In this document: piece by piece, positions 11,301 to 21,094 of the stretch
How positions within the stretch are numbered: position 1 is the stretch's first letter
Layout of the letters: every line of letters begins with the position of its first letter
NCBI GenBank assembly: GCA_037178975.1
Contig: JASJZH010000005.1
Coordinates: forward strand, 1-64,000
Reading direction: 5' to 3'
DNA: 64,000 nucleotides
From: Oscheius tipulae
Lineage: Eukaryota; Nematoda; Chromadorea; Rhabditida; Rhabditidae
Translations under genes and position numbers: made by a program
Notes under the pieces: generated by a model
Seen by the model: only the letters and a program-made list of their open reading frames with translations
What the model was told of the DNA's origin: nothing
Databases searched by the model: none

Positions 11301-13030
11301 TTCTTTTGTGACCTCGTCCAGCATGTCTTCCAGTAGCTCGACATCTCTATCCGGTCCGTCAGCTCCTGGCTCATATTCAGGTTCCTCTTCGTATTCTTCG
11401 GCTTCATCATTTATCAATTCATCAGCTTGGATCTCAGGACAGACTTCTTCCGATTCAATCTGTCTTCTGAAGTAAAGAGAGATTCATTTATTTAGAACTA
11501 GAAACATACCTTCTCTGTGTCAGTCCTTCCACTGGATCAGATCCCAAATCCCATTCGTTTCGTTCTTCTTCTTGCTGTTCATCCTCTTCTGGTTCGTCTT
11601 CCTCTTCCATAGATGCGTCTGCTCCAAGTCTCTTTCCAGTACCATAATACTCTTCAAGTTGTTGAATAAACTGCTCGTGAGCAATAGGGTAGGCGTGATC
11701 AATCCGCTGAAAGTATCGCTCTCCTGTATCCAAGTTGACGATTGGCTCTCCTCTTTGCGAACATGATAGCTCATTCGATGGAGCTGTAGCTGGGCTAGAT
11801 TGTCTGCAGGCATTTTGTCGTGATAGAGGATCTTTTTGTTGAGTTGCTTCAGAAGATTCTTGTTTAATTTGTAATACTCGGAAGTACACAGTTCGAGCAG
11901 CAATTTTACTTGTTCTGGAGCAAACATTGCCTTCTCTAACAGCTCGAACAATGTATTCTGTAATTCAAGTTCGATTACTGTGAAAGAAAAAGACCAACCA
12001 ATTCTGTTGCATCCGGCCTCTCCTGCTCTTCTACATCTACCATTTCTCTCCAAAGATTTCGAGCCATGACTTCCACTGTAGCATCGCCTCCCTCATTTGT
12101 TCCGTACCACGTGAATGCTTTCTTTATATGTATGTATTGAGTTAGTATAAAAATAGACCACCTCGATGAATGACTTCACATCTCGGTAGATGCTGGCATA
12201 CATTTCCTTCTGCTGTTGTGGACGATCGTTAATTCCAAACTCTGTGAACAGGCGACACTTCTCTTTAAAAGATCTTTTCAGTCGGTCGAACGCAACTCTT
12301 CCATCTTGATGCACCACATTTCGCAATGTAGAAAGATATCCTTCAAACATTCCTCGTGGTCCTTGTGTCTTCCCATGGAAGATATCAGAGATTTGTTTTG
12401 TCAGTCTTTCCATCCGCTGTTGCTCAATTATTATGGCACGATGTTTTCTTATCCTTTGAGATCCGGTCTGGGCAATGAAATCCAAATCACGACCAACTTC
12501 TGGCCGACGTCTGTAAGCACGAAATAAATAATGTTATCTTTAGACAAAAAAAAAGACTTACCTTCTGTTACGAGTGGTATATCGTTGCTTGTGCTGATAT
12601 CCTGGTGTCATATTTTCATCTGTCGAAGAATTATAACTGCCTCCACTCTAGAAATTACATGTCTAACACACAATTCAAAAGAATCTTACCCGCAGACTCA
12701 TGCTCCTTTGAGATGAATGGCTTAAAGGTCGCAAATCTTCGTAAATCGACATTTCGGCAGAAGTATTCAGATCACCCGGAGAAGCAAATTGGATGTCTTC
12801 AAAGTCAAACAATTCTTCTATAGACTTTCTTTTCTTTGGAGTTGCTTCCGGATTCGTTGTGGCATGGCTTTTTTTTCTAACAAATCCACGTTTTTTTGGT
12901 CTTCCAATCTACAATAAAAAGGCTATTTACGAGAATATAATGTCATACTTACTTTTCTTCTAGGGGTTCCCTCCTCGTCAACATCCTCCTTCTGTTCGTT
13001 TTCATTTTCTTCCTGTTCTTGGGAGCTCAT
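2303..13030 (-). CDS. Helitron Rep-helicase polyprotein with two USP-like domains
   Basis: A gene of roughly 20 exons and about 3,200 residues, all with short introns (for example 12909-12952, 12648-12689 and about 6301-6342). It starts MSSQEQEENE at 13030. In order: an AT-hook (GRPKKRGF, about 12905); basic and acidic regions; a cysteine-containing DUF6570-type segment (10157-10680, with GAILNGMDTREVPECLRGLN); the Helitron N region (FFLTLNPS, about 9190); the HUH Rep with EWQARGYEHAHCLLW (about 8920-8875) and the tyrosine motif AYVTSYTAKS (about 8430-8395); a linker; a Pif1-type helicase; and two USP-like domains (about 4630-2500). It would nick DNA and drive rolling-circle transposition with 5'-3' unwinding. 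It ends at a stop at 2303. Whether all exons form one mRNA is inference from continuous short-intron spacing and domain order. The 11.5-11.95 kb exon edges are uncertain. Confidence 0.75.
2488..4640 (-). other. Tandem USP-like (C19) cysteine protease domains
   Basis: Domain 1 (about 4590-3790) starts with the Cys box DLDGTSCFLNLACNLI, has a CxxC pair (NCQACGEQD), and ends with a core like the USP His-box region (WNMIALMEHHVTWIDHRR followed by GWFVSSEGP). Domain 2 (about 3450-2520) starts with NKNGTDCFLIAVIYCLAAC, has two CxxC pairs (CLKC, CTAC) typical of the USP zinc finger, and a clear His box GCHYVTYLLD followed by LELDDEIPRV. Both resemble ubiquitin C-terminal hydrolases, and domain 2 keeps Cys, His and Asp. 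The first domain's His box is less canonical and may be inactive. A long Pro/Glu-rich linker separates them. Confidence 0.7.
4955..7150 (-). other. Pif1-family helicase domain of the Helitron gene
   Basis: Superfamily 1B helicase motifs occur in order: Walker A GLAGTGKSFLINN, motif Ia APTGLAGVSIGGGTVHSLL, Walker B VIICDEVSMA, motif III VVVFGDLLQLAPVKA, a strand NSRVMLTRNV, and the C-terminal AMSVHKSQGQTF and VLLSRVTTLEGL. Two introns interrupt it without shifting frame (about 6301-6342 after FGGIN, and about 5720-5762). The segment is full length for a Helitron helicase. Confidence 0.9.
8264..9389 (-). other. HUH Rep (Helitron-like N) nuclease domain
   Basis: Two exons (about 9410-9076 and 9032-8268) encode the Rep core of the large gene. 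The metal-binding HUH site is seen as H-A-H within RGYEHAHCLLW, preceded by the usual Glu and Gln. Downstream, AYVTSYTAKS provides the two catalytic tyrosines spaced by three residues and a following lysine, as expected for a Y2 Helitron transposase. Basic and cysteine-containing sequence (CRRRRRYRGKMVTLCRF) sits between them. All key residues look present, so this copy is not obviously dead. Confidence 0.8.
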
Positions 13031-13308
13031 GATTCAAGATGCAATAACTGAAAATAAAGTATATTTAGGGATAGCGGGACAGGAAGAAGGACAAAAAAAA
13101 ATATGTATGTTGGCGGATGATCGTTGGATGGATTAGGTAAGTGACGCGTTTTATAGTGCACAAGGTCAGTGCAAGGGGCGGGTCGAGCGTCGCGCTTATC
13201 GAACGACAGCGGTTAATTAGATAAGACGATGTCAGATTCAAATTTGAGCATCTCTCTGCGCCCATCCTTTAATTGACAACAGGGCGCGCAACAGTTCTTG
13301 GCCTCTCA

Positions 13309-13408
13309 TTTTTTCGCGATAAAATGAGGACGTTGGCGAGCCTTCGGCCCGCCAACGTTCTTATTGAACGCTCCTTCTCACTGCCTTCGGCAGCTCGAAG
13401 CAAATGCG
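13309..13408. repeat. Double-hairpin repeat, copy 1
   Basis: Two consecutive hairpins each capped by a cTTCGg loop: an outer stem CGTTGGCG/CGCCAACG and, about 25 bases later, CTGC/GCAG. It is followed by tcgaagc and a shared tail (atgcgttgaagatg). It lies just upstream of the Helitron gene start. Confidence 0.8.
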
Positions 13409-13572
13409 TTGAAGATGTGCGCTACTCTTATAAAATTTTAAAAAAAAGCTACCTGTCCCTCTGTCTATTCCCGTCAATTCCTATTAACATCCACATATTC
13501 AAATACAACAGTCAAGTTTTTAGCTTGTCACAGTTGTTGTTTGATGTACAACTGATAAGTGACGCAAAGGTG

Positions 13573-13680
13573 CCGCGATGAAATGAGAATGTTGACTCGC
13601 CTTCGGCTCGCCAACATTCACATTGAACGTCCCTTCTCGCTGCCAAAGGCAGCTCGAAGCATATGCGTTGAAGATGTTCT
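13573..13680. repeat. Double-hairpin repeat, copy 2
   Basis: The same architecture as its neighbours, but the first stem reads GAATGTTG/CAACATTC, changed on both sides compared with GAACGTTG/CAACGTTC in copy 3. The second hairpin keeps the CTGCC/GGCAG stem while its loop has changed to AAA. The tail atgcgttgaagatg is retained. Confidence 0.8.
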
Positions 13681-13804
13681 CAATATTTTTCCCTGTCTCT
13701 CTATTTCTCATGGTCAGACCGTCTGTTCGTCTATCCTTCTTTCCCGCTATCCATCTATCACACTTTCTACCTTACTAATTGGAAGCTTTTAAGGAGGGCG
13801 CAAG

Positions 13805-13896
13805 TCCGCGATAAAATAAGAACGTTGACTCGCCTTCGGCTCGCCAACGTTCTAATTAAACGCTCCTTCTCGCTGCCTTCGGCAGCTCGAAGCGTG
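13805..13896. repeat. Double-hairpin repeat, copy 3
   Basis: Third copy with stem GAACGTTG/CAACGTTC around cgccttcggctcg and the second hairpin CTGCCTTCGGCAG. The shared tail is lost and the sequence passes straight into the CGCGCG-rich tandem repeat. Confidence 0.8.
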
Positions 13897-14125
13897 CCCG
13901 TTTTTGCCTGAATTTCGCGATTTTGCGCGCGTTTTTAAATTTTGCACGCGTTTTTTGAATTTCGCGCGCGTTTTTAAAATTTTGCTCGCGTTTTTGAATT
14001 TCGCGCGCGTTTCGTGGTTTGCGCGCGTTTTTTAAATTTTGCTTGCATTTTTTGAATTTCGCGCGCGTTTTTGGTTTAGGCTTAAGCTTTTTGCGCGCGT
14101 TTTTTGAATTTCAAATTTTTCAAAT
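13897..14125. repeat. CGCGCG-rich short tandem repeat
   Basis: About ten degenerate units of roughly 20-24 bases following the pattern GCGCGCGTTTTT(g/a)AATTTTGC, alternating AATTTCGCGCG and AATTTTGC variants. One unit near 14074 contains TTTAGGCTTAAGC, close to a telomere unit in forward orientation. Possibly subtelomeric-type satellite. Confidence 0.8.
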
Positions 14126-14309
14126 TTTTTTTTTCATTTTTGTCAAAATGTGCATTTTTTCGACGGTAACGGGTATTTCCGACGTTTGGGCCTGGTTCAG
14201 TTTTTTCTGGGCTACAAGATGGTACTATGGGTATAGCTTCCAAAATTCACTTTGTGGCCACCTCCGTTACAAGCCTCAGCCCAAGTATATGCAGCAAAGC
14301 TGCAATGAA

Positions 14310-14449
14310 GCCTAAGCCTAAGCCTAAGCCTAAGCCTAAGCCTAAGCCTAAGCCTAAGCCTAAGCCTAAGCCTAAGCCTAAGCCTAAGCCTAAGCCAAGC
14401 CTAAGCCAAGCCTAAGCTGCAATGAAGCCTAAGCCTAAGCCTAAGCCAT
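14310..14449 (-). repeat. Interstitial telomeric repeat (TTAGGC)n
   Basis: The plus strand reads (GCCTAA)n, so TTAGGC on the minus strand: about 14.5 perfect units at 14310-14396, then degenerate units, then a re-run of the flank gctgcaatgaag followed by about four more units. TTAGGC is the standard nematode telomere repeat. The duplicated flank (14299 and 14417) points to slippage or a tandem duplication within the array. Confidence 0.9.
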
Positions 14450-14522
14450 GTAAAAACAATAGTCGTAGACAATAGTGAAATATTGGTTATGCCTAAACGT
14501 TAAGAGCCTAAGCCTAATTTTC

Positions 14523-15176
14523 TTACTGACGGTGGAGGGAGGAGGAGCGGGGCGGCGGAGGTGGAGGGAGGTGGGGAGGAACGGGAGGCGGAGGGGCTGG
14601 ACGGCGACGGCCTTCTTCGTCTTCGTCTCGGAATGTGGGCCATAACCTGAAGAGGTTACTCGAGCCTTCACACCGAAAAACGCAACGATCCTGAAACAAA
14701 TATTATAGTCAAAAAAGTCAAAAAAAAAAAAGTCACCATTTCTGCTCCCTGCTCGATCATAGCCCTCACGCACATTCGCAAACAATATGCCCGCATGTGC
14801 GGGCATATTGAATGCGGACGGCGTCCAGGCAGAACGGACAGCTGGACAGCAGAGGAGGAGTATTATAATACTCCTCACTGTCCAGCTACCGACCTGGACC
14901 TGGGGCCGGTTTCGAGTCTAAATCAAAAGAATCTAATGAAAAAAAAAAATACCTCTTCGGCTTGTTCTTCTTCTTGTCCTCTTTGGTTTCCTCTCCTGCC
15001 TTCTACTCGTCTTCTTCTCCTTGCCTCTTGCGGTGCCCTTCTTGCCTCTCGACCCTTAATCAGAAGAATATAATGAAACAAAGAGGAAAAAATACCTGTC
15101 CTGGTCGATTTTCCTCTTCAAGAAAGTCTAGAATCCTTCTTCTTGCCAGGCGTGCATGCAGGCGGCGCCCTGACAT
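14523..15176 (-). CDS. Possible small basic, proline-rich protein
   Basis: A four-exon model with consistent splice phases: MSGRRLHARLARRRILDFLE.. (15096-15176), an Arg/Glu-rich exon (14953-15054), an exon ending near NRPQVQ (about 14895-14918), and a last exon with DRCVFRCEGSS and a poly-proline end SSSLHRQ then stop. The ATG sits directly behind TTTTCAG, like a trans-splice site. The third intron would hold two perfect palindromes. About 125 residues of low complexity. I recognise no family, and chance open frames in a low-complexity region are a real alternative. Confidence 0.3.
14783..14810. repeat. Perfect palindrome, 13-bp arms
   Basis: CAATATGCCCGCA and its complement separated by two bases. 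It lies 30 bases from a second inverted repeat, so the pair could be the remains of a small foldback element. Confidence 0.9.
14841..14885. repeat. Nested inverted repeat
   Basis: The outer arms AGCTGGACAG/CTGTCCAGCT enclose the perfect inner palindrome AGGAGTATTATAATACTCCT. Single-stranded DNA or RNA would fold into one long hairpin. Confidence 0.9.
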
Positions 15177-15699
15177 CTGAAAACAGAAGAATATAGTTAA
15201 AAAAAGAAAGAAGAGAGAAATAAGAGCTAAAATATAAAAAAAAGAAAAGAAAAGCGAAAAGGAATATAAAGACTTAGGCTTTGGAAAAAAATAAAAAAGG
15301 GCTACCAGACTTGAAATCGGAAATGAGTGAAATAGAGAGAGAAAAAGGTATATCGAAATGTTAGGCTTTGAAATCAGAAAAGAGAGAGGAGCAGAAAATG
15401 AAAAATAAAGCAGAAGAAATAGAAGAGAGCTAGCGCTATTTGAATGAGCAGCTGAGAGGCGCATTTGAGTTTGCACAAATTTTCGCGCGTCGTCTGCCCC
15501 ATACGGCGCCAGACCTTGCCGAACCCAGCCGCCGAACAATACCGGTAATGGTCAGTTTTTTTTTTTGATTTTTATGCGCTTTGCTGTTATTTTTTTTCTA
15601 TATTTTTCTTTCAAAGTCCTGACAGTATCACCCAATTTTTGGCTTTCAGTCTGTTCTGAAGCCCCAGAAGCTGCCCGTCGTTGACGGGATCCCGTAATG

Positions 15700-16860
15700 T
15701 TTTGCTGTGATTTTTTCTTTCAGATTCACCTGGCCGCTGCCGTCGGGAAGGACGAGATGAAAGACGACAACAACGGTGCTGGAGGAGGACAACGACGAAG
15801 ACGAGGATCAGGAAGCTGAGAGAACACCTGGTTTCAAGAACTTACAACAGTTGACCCCCACGTGACAGTCACAGAAACCAGCAGATTTCTGCTGGCTTAC
15901 GGCAATCACTGCGATTACATTCCGTTCACTGGCAGGCACGTCGGGTATACTCTTGCGGTTTTTCCATCGTTTTTACGAGTGCCAGAATGAGCCCCTGCCG
16001 TAGAGCCTTGACAAACGTAATGACTGTAAGGCTGGAGCTATGACCATGGCCGACGTCGCCAAGGTTTCAATCGTCACTGTCCCATTGGTACCGAAAATTG
16101 GAAGGTGGTAAACGTTCTGGGCGCCGCTAAGTTCATTGTCGTCATGCAGGATCCGGCTATCTGGCCGGATGCCAAGGAAGCAGCTCTCAGAAGTTCGGTA
16201 GAGTACAAGATCTCCATCTGCGATCTCGGCCGTGTCTATCAGCTCTTCAAAGGAAAATGTCTTCACCTGTCATCGATGGGACCGGCTTTGGTCAACAAGG
16301 AGATTGATCCTTTTTTCGGCTGCTGGTTATCGCTACACGGCTGTAGTATTGCCGGAGGATCCGGGTCGTTTCAACAAGTAATTGCTACAGCACCTCGAGG
16401 ACATTGGTTGTCAGAAACAGGGCCATATAATTTGTCTGAGAGCTCCGATCTTCTCTGATGTCGACTCCTGGGTTAAGAAGCAGAAAGCCTATGATGAGAT
16501 GTTCAAGGAAGCCGAGAAGCCCAACTACATTCACCTATTTGGTCAAAAGAAAACTTCGAAACGCTCCGTTCCTACCATGCCACGCTAGGAACATACGTTC
16601 AATCAACGCTGCTAAAAGGACGCTTGTCGACTAACGCTATTAACTCGTACTTTAGGGCTGCCGGATTCGAGCTCAAGGTACTAGGAATCGTCATTACTCT
16701 GAGCCGCACGTTCAACGACAGAAGACCAGGGACAACGTCTGCGGTCGCAAGAGAAAGCCGAATAACAACTACAGAGCCGAGCTGGACCCCAACTCCAAGA
16801 AGACCTGGGGCCACGTCGCGACGGCCGCTCGGAATCGACCGCTCGGAAGGGGGTAAGTAG
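15700..16860 (+). pseudogene. Decayed coding relic of unknown family
   Basis: Protein-like stretches continue on the plus strand but hop frames and meet stops. Pieces read LLAYGNHCDYIPFTGRHV, NWKVVNVLGAAKFIVVMQ, GYRYTAVVLPEDPGRF, APIFSDVDSWVKKQKAYDE, YVQSTLLKGRLSTNAINSYF and LDPNSKKTWGHVATAARN. The region is more GC-rich than its surroundings. It starts after a TTTCAG and ends at a good donor (GGGGTAAGT), so it may once have been spliced. I cannot assign a family; a mobile-element or other integrated gene is possible. Confidence 0.45.
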
Positions 16861-17167
16861 TGCTCAGGCACTTAATCCCGGTATTTTTTTCCCCTCTTCG
16901 ATATCATATAGCGTTGTCCCTTCCCATTTTTCCTGTTTCAAATATCGCGGGCACGCACGCACGCTTGCCGTGACGCCATTTTTTTTGTAGCCCAAACCTC
17001 AAAAATTGTACGTGCGGTTGCCTCTTTACACTTGTATTTCGCGACCCCATATCACCTCAAACCTAGGTCATTCGAAAAAGTAAGCTCGCTTGAGAGACCC
17101 GTAAACATTTTTTTAAATAAAAACATGTTTAGAGAGACAAGCAAACAACAGAATAGGCCTTAATCTA
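16861..17167. other. Intergenic, nothing seen
   Basis: No coding signal, repeat or RNA gene recognised between the decayed relic and the 3' end of the methyltransferase gene. Confidence 0.5.
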
Positions 17168-19344
17168 TCACTTTTGCTCAACTTCTTCCCGCAATATGAT
17201 CAGGTCGTCTTGTGACGGCGCTCTCCCGGATTTTTTCAGCTCAACCATGAGGAGTTCCCGCTTGATCTGTCGCTCAAGCCGTGCCATCTGCGCTTCGACA
17301 TCGAGGTGAGTCTAAATGGGCATATTAAATTGAGCCTCCTTGCTTCAAGTTTGGCCCATCTTTTTTCAATTTTTTCTGGAACCCGCAGAAACAGACGGGT
17401 AAGCCGGTCGTGGTGTGGTCCGGTTAAAAAAAAGGTAGGCAGGATCGGTCAATATTCAAGCCAGAATAAATTGGACCGTCCATTTTGGGCCGGATCTGAC
17501 AGCGATCCGGCTCATTAGCCCATCTCTGTCCGGACTGTCGCTTCATTAGAAGCGGTAGAATTAAGAATGTTGCAATTTCTAGCCTTCTAACTTTGCGCGC
17601 TGAATTCAAACTCTTTCGAATGAAAACTGATTTTACCTCATCTGCGTCTGGTTTTCTTGTAGAAATTAGCTGGAACTGCCGCCCAGAGGAGCCGTCGACG
17701 TAGTCTATCTGAAGCAATTAAAAAGTTACAAGATTTCTTTGAAGTCTGTAAAGCGGCTGAAATTGCCTTTTACTTCCTTTAAAGGAACGGTTCTCTTAAG
17801 CCTCAAAGTATACCATTCTGTAATGGATTTCGGCCCTGAATCGATGACACACTTAAAAATAAGTGTAAAGCACAGAAAAATGCAACCGCTTTAAAGGACC
17901 GCACGATTTATTTCAGAACTTACTTTGATATCTAGGAATCCCGCATGTTCTAGACTGCTCATGTAGCGCATCGGGTCTCTTTGCGTCTTGTGAAGGAGGC
18001 CCCATCGCGTGAGTTTTTCCAGTCTTAAAAGAGAGGAGAAGGTGGGAAAAATATCGAGTTACCTTTTGAATTCCATCCCACAAACCATCTTTGCTCCCGG
18101 CTGCAGCACGCGAAATAGTTCTCTGCAGATTTCCGGCAGACGATCCTGGTGGATAAAGTAGAAGACATCCACATGGTAGGCGGACGTGAATAGATCTGAT
18201 GGATAAGGCAGATTTCGGAGATCCACGCACTGAAAAAGGCAGTTTAAATGGCAGCTGAGGTGGACCAGGTGCTAAGCCTAAGCCTATATACAGTGCTTTT
18301 CAGTGCTACCCAACTGTCCCATAGGAAGAGGCTCGTTTGAATCTCGCTTTCTCCTCAAAACGAGCAGGGTTTTCAGATTTGCAACCTAGCCATAGACGAC
18401 TTTTATCTTCGTTCCAAAATAGGTTCGGCTGCTGCGATGGAAGTTGGCCAACGCCATCTGATTATTTGCTAAGACACATATGATAGGGGCACAACCTGAC
18501 TAGCTGAAAATTTACACAGGCAATGACTCCTGCATCCAAATGCCAAAACAGTTTTAAAGTCTCAACTGTTTGACGTTGAAACATGAGAGGAAGTAGAAAG
18601 ATTCGGAGAGTAAGAGTAGAGTGCGAAGCAAAAAAGGGATAAAACCCACCCTTTCCAGACTGAGCGCATTGCCTTCAGCCAGCTCGAGAATAAATCGTTT
18701 CTGGGCCAGTTCCTCCATGTAATGGCTGCGCTCGATACCGCTCACTAATCCGTCTCCTTGAAGCCGCTGTAGACAGTAGGAAAGGCCGTCGCCACGTCCG
18801 TAGCCCAGCTCGAGGATCCTATCTCCTGAAATACCAGATTCTCTGCTATGAGAGCCTATGAAAAACGAACCAGGCTTCACAGCCAGCCTTTCCACGACGA
18901 GTCTGTTGAGAGCTGACGTCCTCCGGGCACCAATCTTCGAGACTATCCATCCCGTGGCCGACTTGACGGGGAGAGCATACTGAAAATGAGCAGTTTAGCG
19001 AGTAAAAGGCTAGTCTTTTTAGGTGTTCAAGTTTGTGTTTCCTCATCGAATGACTGAATTTTTTTGGGGTGAAGGATCTCGAATGATTTTTTTTTGCCAA
19101 GAAACGATTCAATGGTTTTGTAAAGCTGTCAACGTTCCAATATGAGCCTTTGACATGTCATTTCTTCTCAACTGTAAAAGCTCTAACAGAAGTTTTCGCT
19201 ATAACTTAGGCGCGTAGTCAATTTAAAAACTAACAAGAAAGCCAAAAAGAAGATACCTAGATTTTGAAAAAAACATAAAGAGCCTACCTGATTAGCCAGA
19301 TCGGCTGCGGCTAATTTGAACGAATTTCTAAATAATTTCGCCAT
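17168..19344 (-). CDS. Class I SAM-dependent methyltransferase
   Basis: Seven exons join in frame: about 19288-19344 (MAKLFRNSFKLAAADLANQ), 18873-18981, 18652-18827, 18063-18230, 17926-18012, 17637-17708 and 17168-17311, giving about 250 residues. Motif I, the SAM-binding loop, is RILELGYGRGDGL, followed by an acidic end of strand two (GIERSHYMEELA). Motif IV is TSAYHVDVFYFIHQ, and the motif V/VI region is LFRVLQPGAKMVCGMEF, all in Methyltransf_11 order. The C-terminus is a charged helix ending EEVEQK. The N-terminus has no obvious signal peptide, so a cytosolic or mitochondrial location is possible. The substrate cannot be told from sequence. The start at 19344 is the first ATG of the open first exon. 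Confidence 0.8.
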
Positions 19345-21094
19345 TTCTGGCTCTTTTCTAGGCTGTAAAGCTAACACAAATGATGATAAACGAGGCCACG
19401 GTGACCAAAATAGCCAGAAACGCTGCCCAAAAAATAAACTTTCATTATGCGTTAAAGAGGACTATAGAGCAGATTTCAGTGGCAAGATGGACAGGATAAT
19501 GTGATGGATATGAACAATTTTTCTTTTGTTAAAACAGTGACCGTAAGAGTGAGGAAATGAACAAAGCTACCCTGTTACAAAATTTTACGAAGACTAACAG
19601 AGATTAAAGATCACAGTGCAGAAGTTGAAGATGTAGATCTGGCTGACGTCGTGCGGAGCTGTTCCGGCTCCGTCGGGCTCGCTGCTACGCCGCGTACTTT
19701 CGACTGGCTTCGGATGATGACCAGGGGCATCTGAAAACATAGAGGTTAAGGCTTTCGAACCTGGGTCTTGCGGTTGTGTCTACAATGAACCGCGTTAAAA
19801 TGTATTTAGAGTAGCGTAACGTTCTTCTAGCTACTGAGTCCCCAGCGCTACTGAGCGTTAAAGCGAACCTAAGGCGGTCACGTATTATCTGCCTACTACT
19901 AAAATGCAATTTCTTTCCTACTAAAGCGCAATGATGTCAGTCCGTCGGCACGTCACCACGAGAAAAAAGCTGGAAAAACCTAACACAAAGTCGTGGTATG
20001 TCAAGAGTTAAGTTGGTAAGTCAGCTTCGGAACATAGGTTATTGGAAAAGCAGCGCAGCTGCCTGTTGTCATTCCTAAGTCGGGACTAAGGGACGGCTGG
20101 CCGTCATGAAAGTGTGTATTATCAAATCTCATGTATTTCCTGCAAAAATTCAGCGAACTGATCCGCATAACTCAGCCGGTAAACGCTCCAATAACAGATC
20201 AAAAACACCTCGGCTTCGACTCGCGTGTGGTTTCAATCTTTTCTTCACTGACGAAACCCTCAAAACCACTGTCAGGAACTTTTTCGCATTAGCTGTTGGT
20301 TGAAAAATCACCATTTCTGCCAATTTTTTTTTTCTGCGCCGGAGCCACCAACCGCAATAACCTCTAAAAAGTGTATTAGAACGACAAGATTGGGAGCTGA
20401 CGAAAATAGACTTATTTCCACATTTTTTTTTGCTGCAAAAGTCCAATTTTTGATATTTATTTCAGCATTTTTCTTGAACTACTGCTACTCATAGGTGTAG
20501 TTTTTAATGCTAATCACGGAAAAAAAATTTCAGAGCAATAAAATCGCTCTATGAGGCTGATGAAATGCAGAAACTTGCTTATAACTCTAAAATTTGAGTT
20601 CACGTGTTTAACGAAGCCGGAGCTACACTTTAAATGCCTCCTTTTGTCTTGAAAGTGGTTCCTACGTCGAAAAAAAGAGGTCAGGATTCAAGGTGAGACT
20701 AGAAAGCGTGCAGGGTGCGGATAGGTGAGAGAGAAGCTGAACACGAAACAGGGGTGAAAACGTAGACGTTATACAAAAAGAAACACCGTTTTCAATGTTT
20801 ATTTCTCACAACTTTTAGCGTATCACAGCTTCTCTCCCGCCTATCCAGCACACACACATGATGCACAAATTTAAAAATAGAGGCGCTACTTGAGCACAAT
20901 TTAAGTATAGTAAAAGTCACAGGGATGGACATTGAATTAATAGGAAAGCACCCAGTTTTAAGTATTCACAAGTTCTGATGGTTACTTATGATTTTGAATC
21001 GGGAACCCATAAATGGCAGCTAGAATGACTAGAAATTGGGTATATGCTAGAAGAATCTAGATGTATGTCTCAATAAATAGGAGAAAAAGAAAAA
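19345..21094. other. Intergenic between methyltransferase and QSOX
   Basis: About 1.7 kb between two genes on the same strand. I see scattered short open frames without splice-consistent joins or motifs, and no RNA gene. It should contain the methyltransferase promoter (near 19350-19600) and the QSOX 3' UTR. Confidence 0.5.

Larger units (their letters stand above)
932..13030 (-). mobile_element. Helitron-superfamily rolling-circle transposon (coding core; termini not found)
   Basis: The extent given is that of the coding region only. The element is identified by a HUH Rep with the ExQxRGxxHxH pattern joined through a linker to a Pif1-family helicase, an arrangement specific to Helitrons. 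Its 5' end would lie right of 13030 and its 3' end left of 932 because it reads on the minus strand. Helitrons start with TC and end with CTRR after a short hairpin, with insertion between A and T; I did not find these ends confidently. The open frames and intact motifs suggest a recent or still functional copy. Confidence 0.75.

Noticed and set aside
14227-14415. Lys-Pro repeat open frame
   Set aside because: It is the translation of the (GCCTAA)n telomeric repeat, not a gene.
20555-20590. Hammerhead-ribozyme-like CTGATGA..GAAAC
   Set aside because: Only six bases separate the two core motifs, too few for stem II, and no flanking stems I and III pair.
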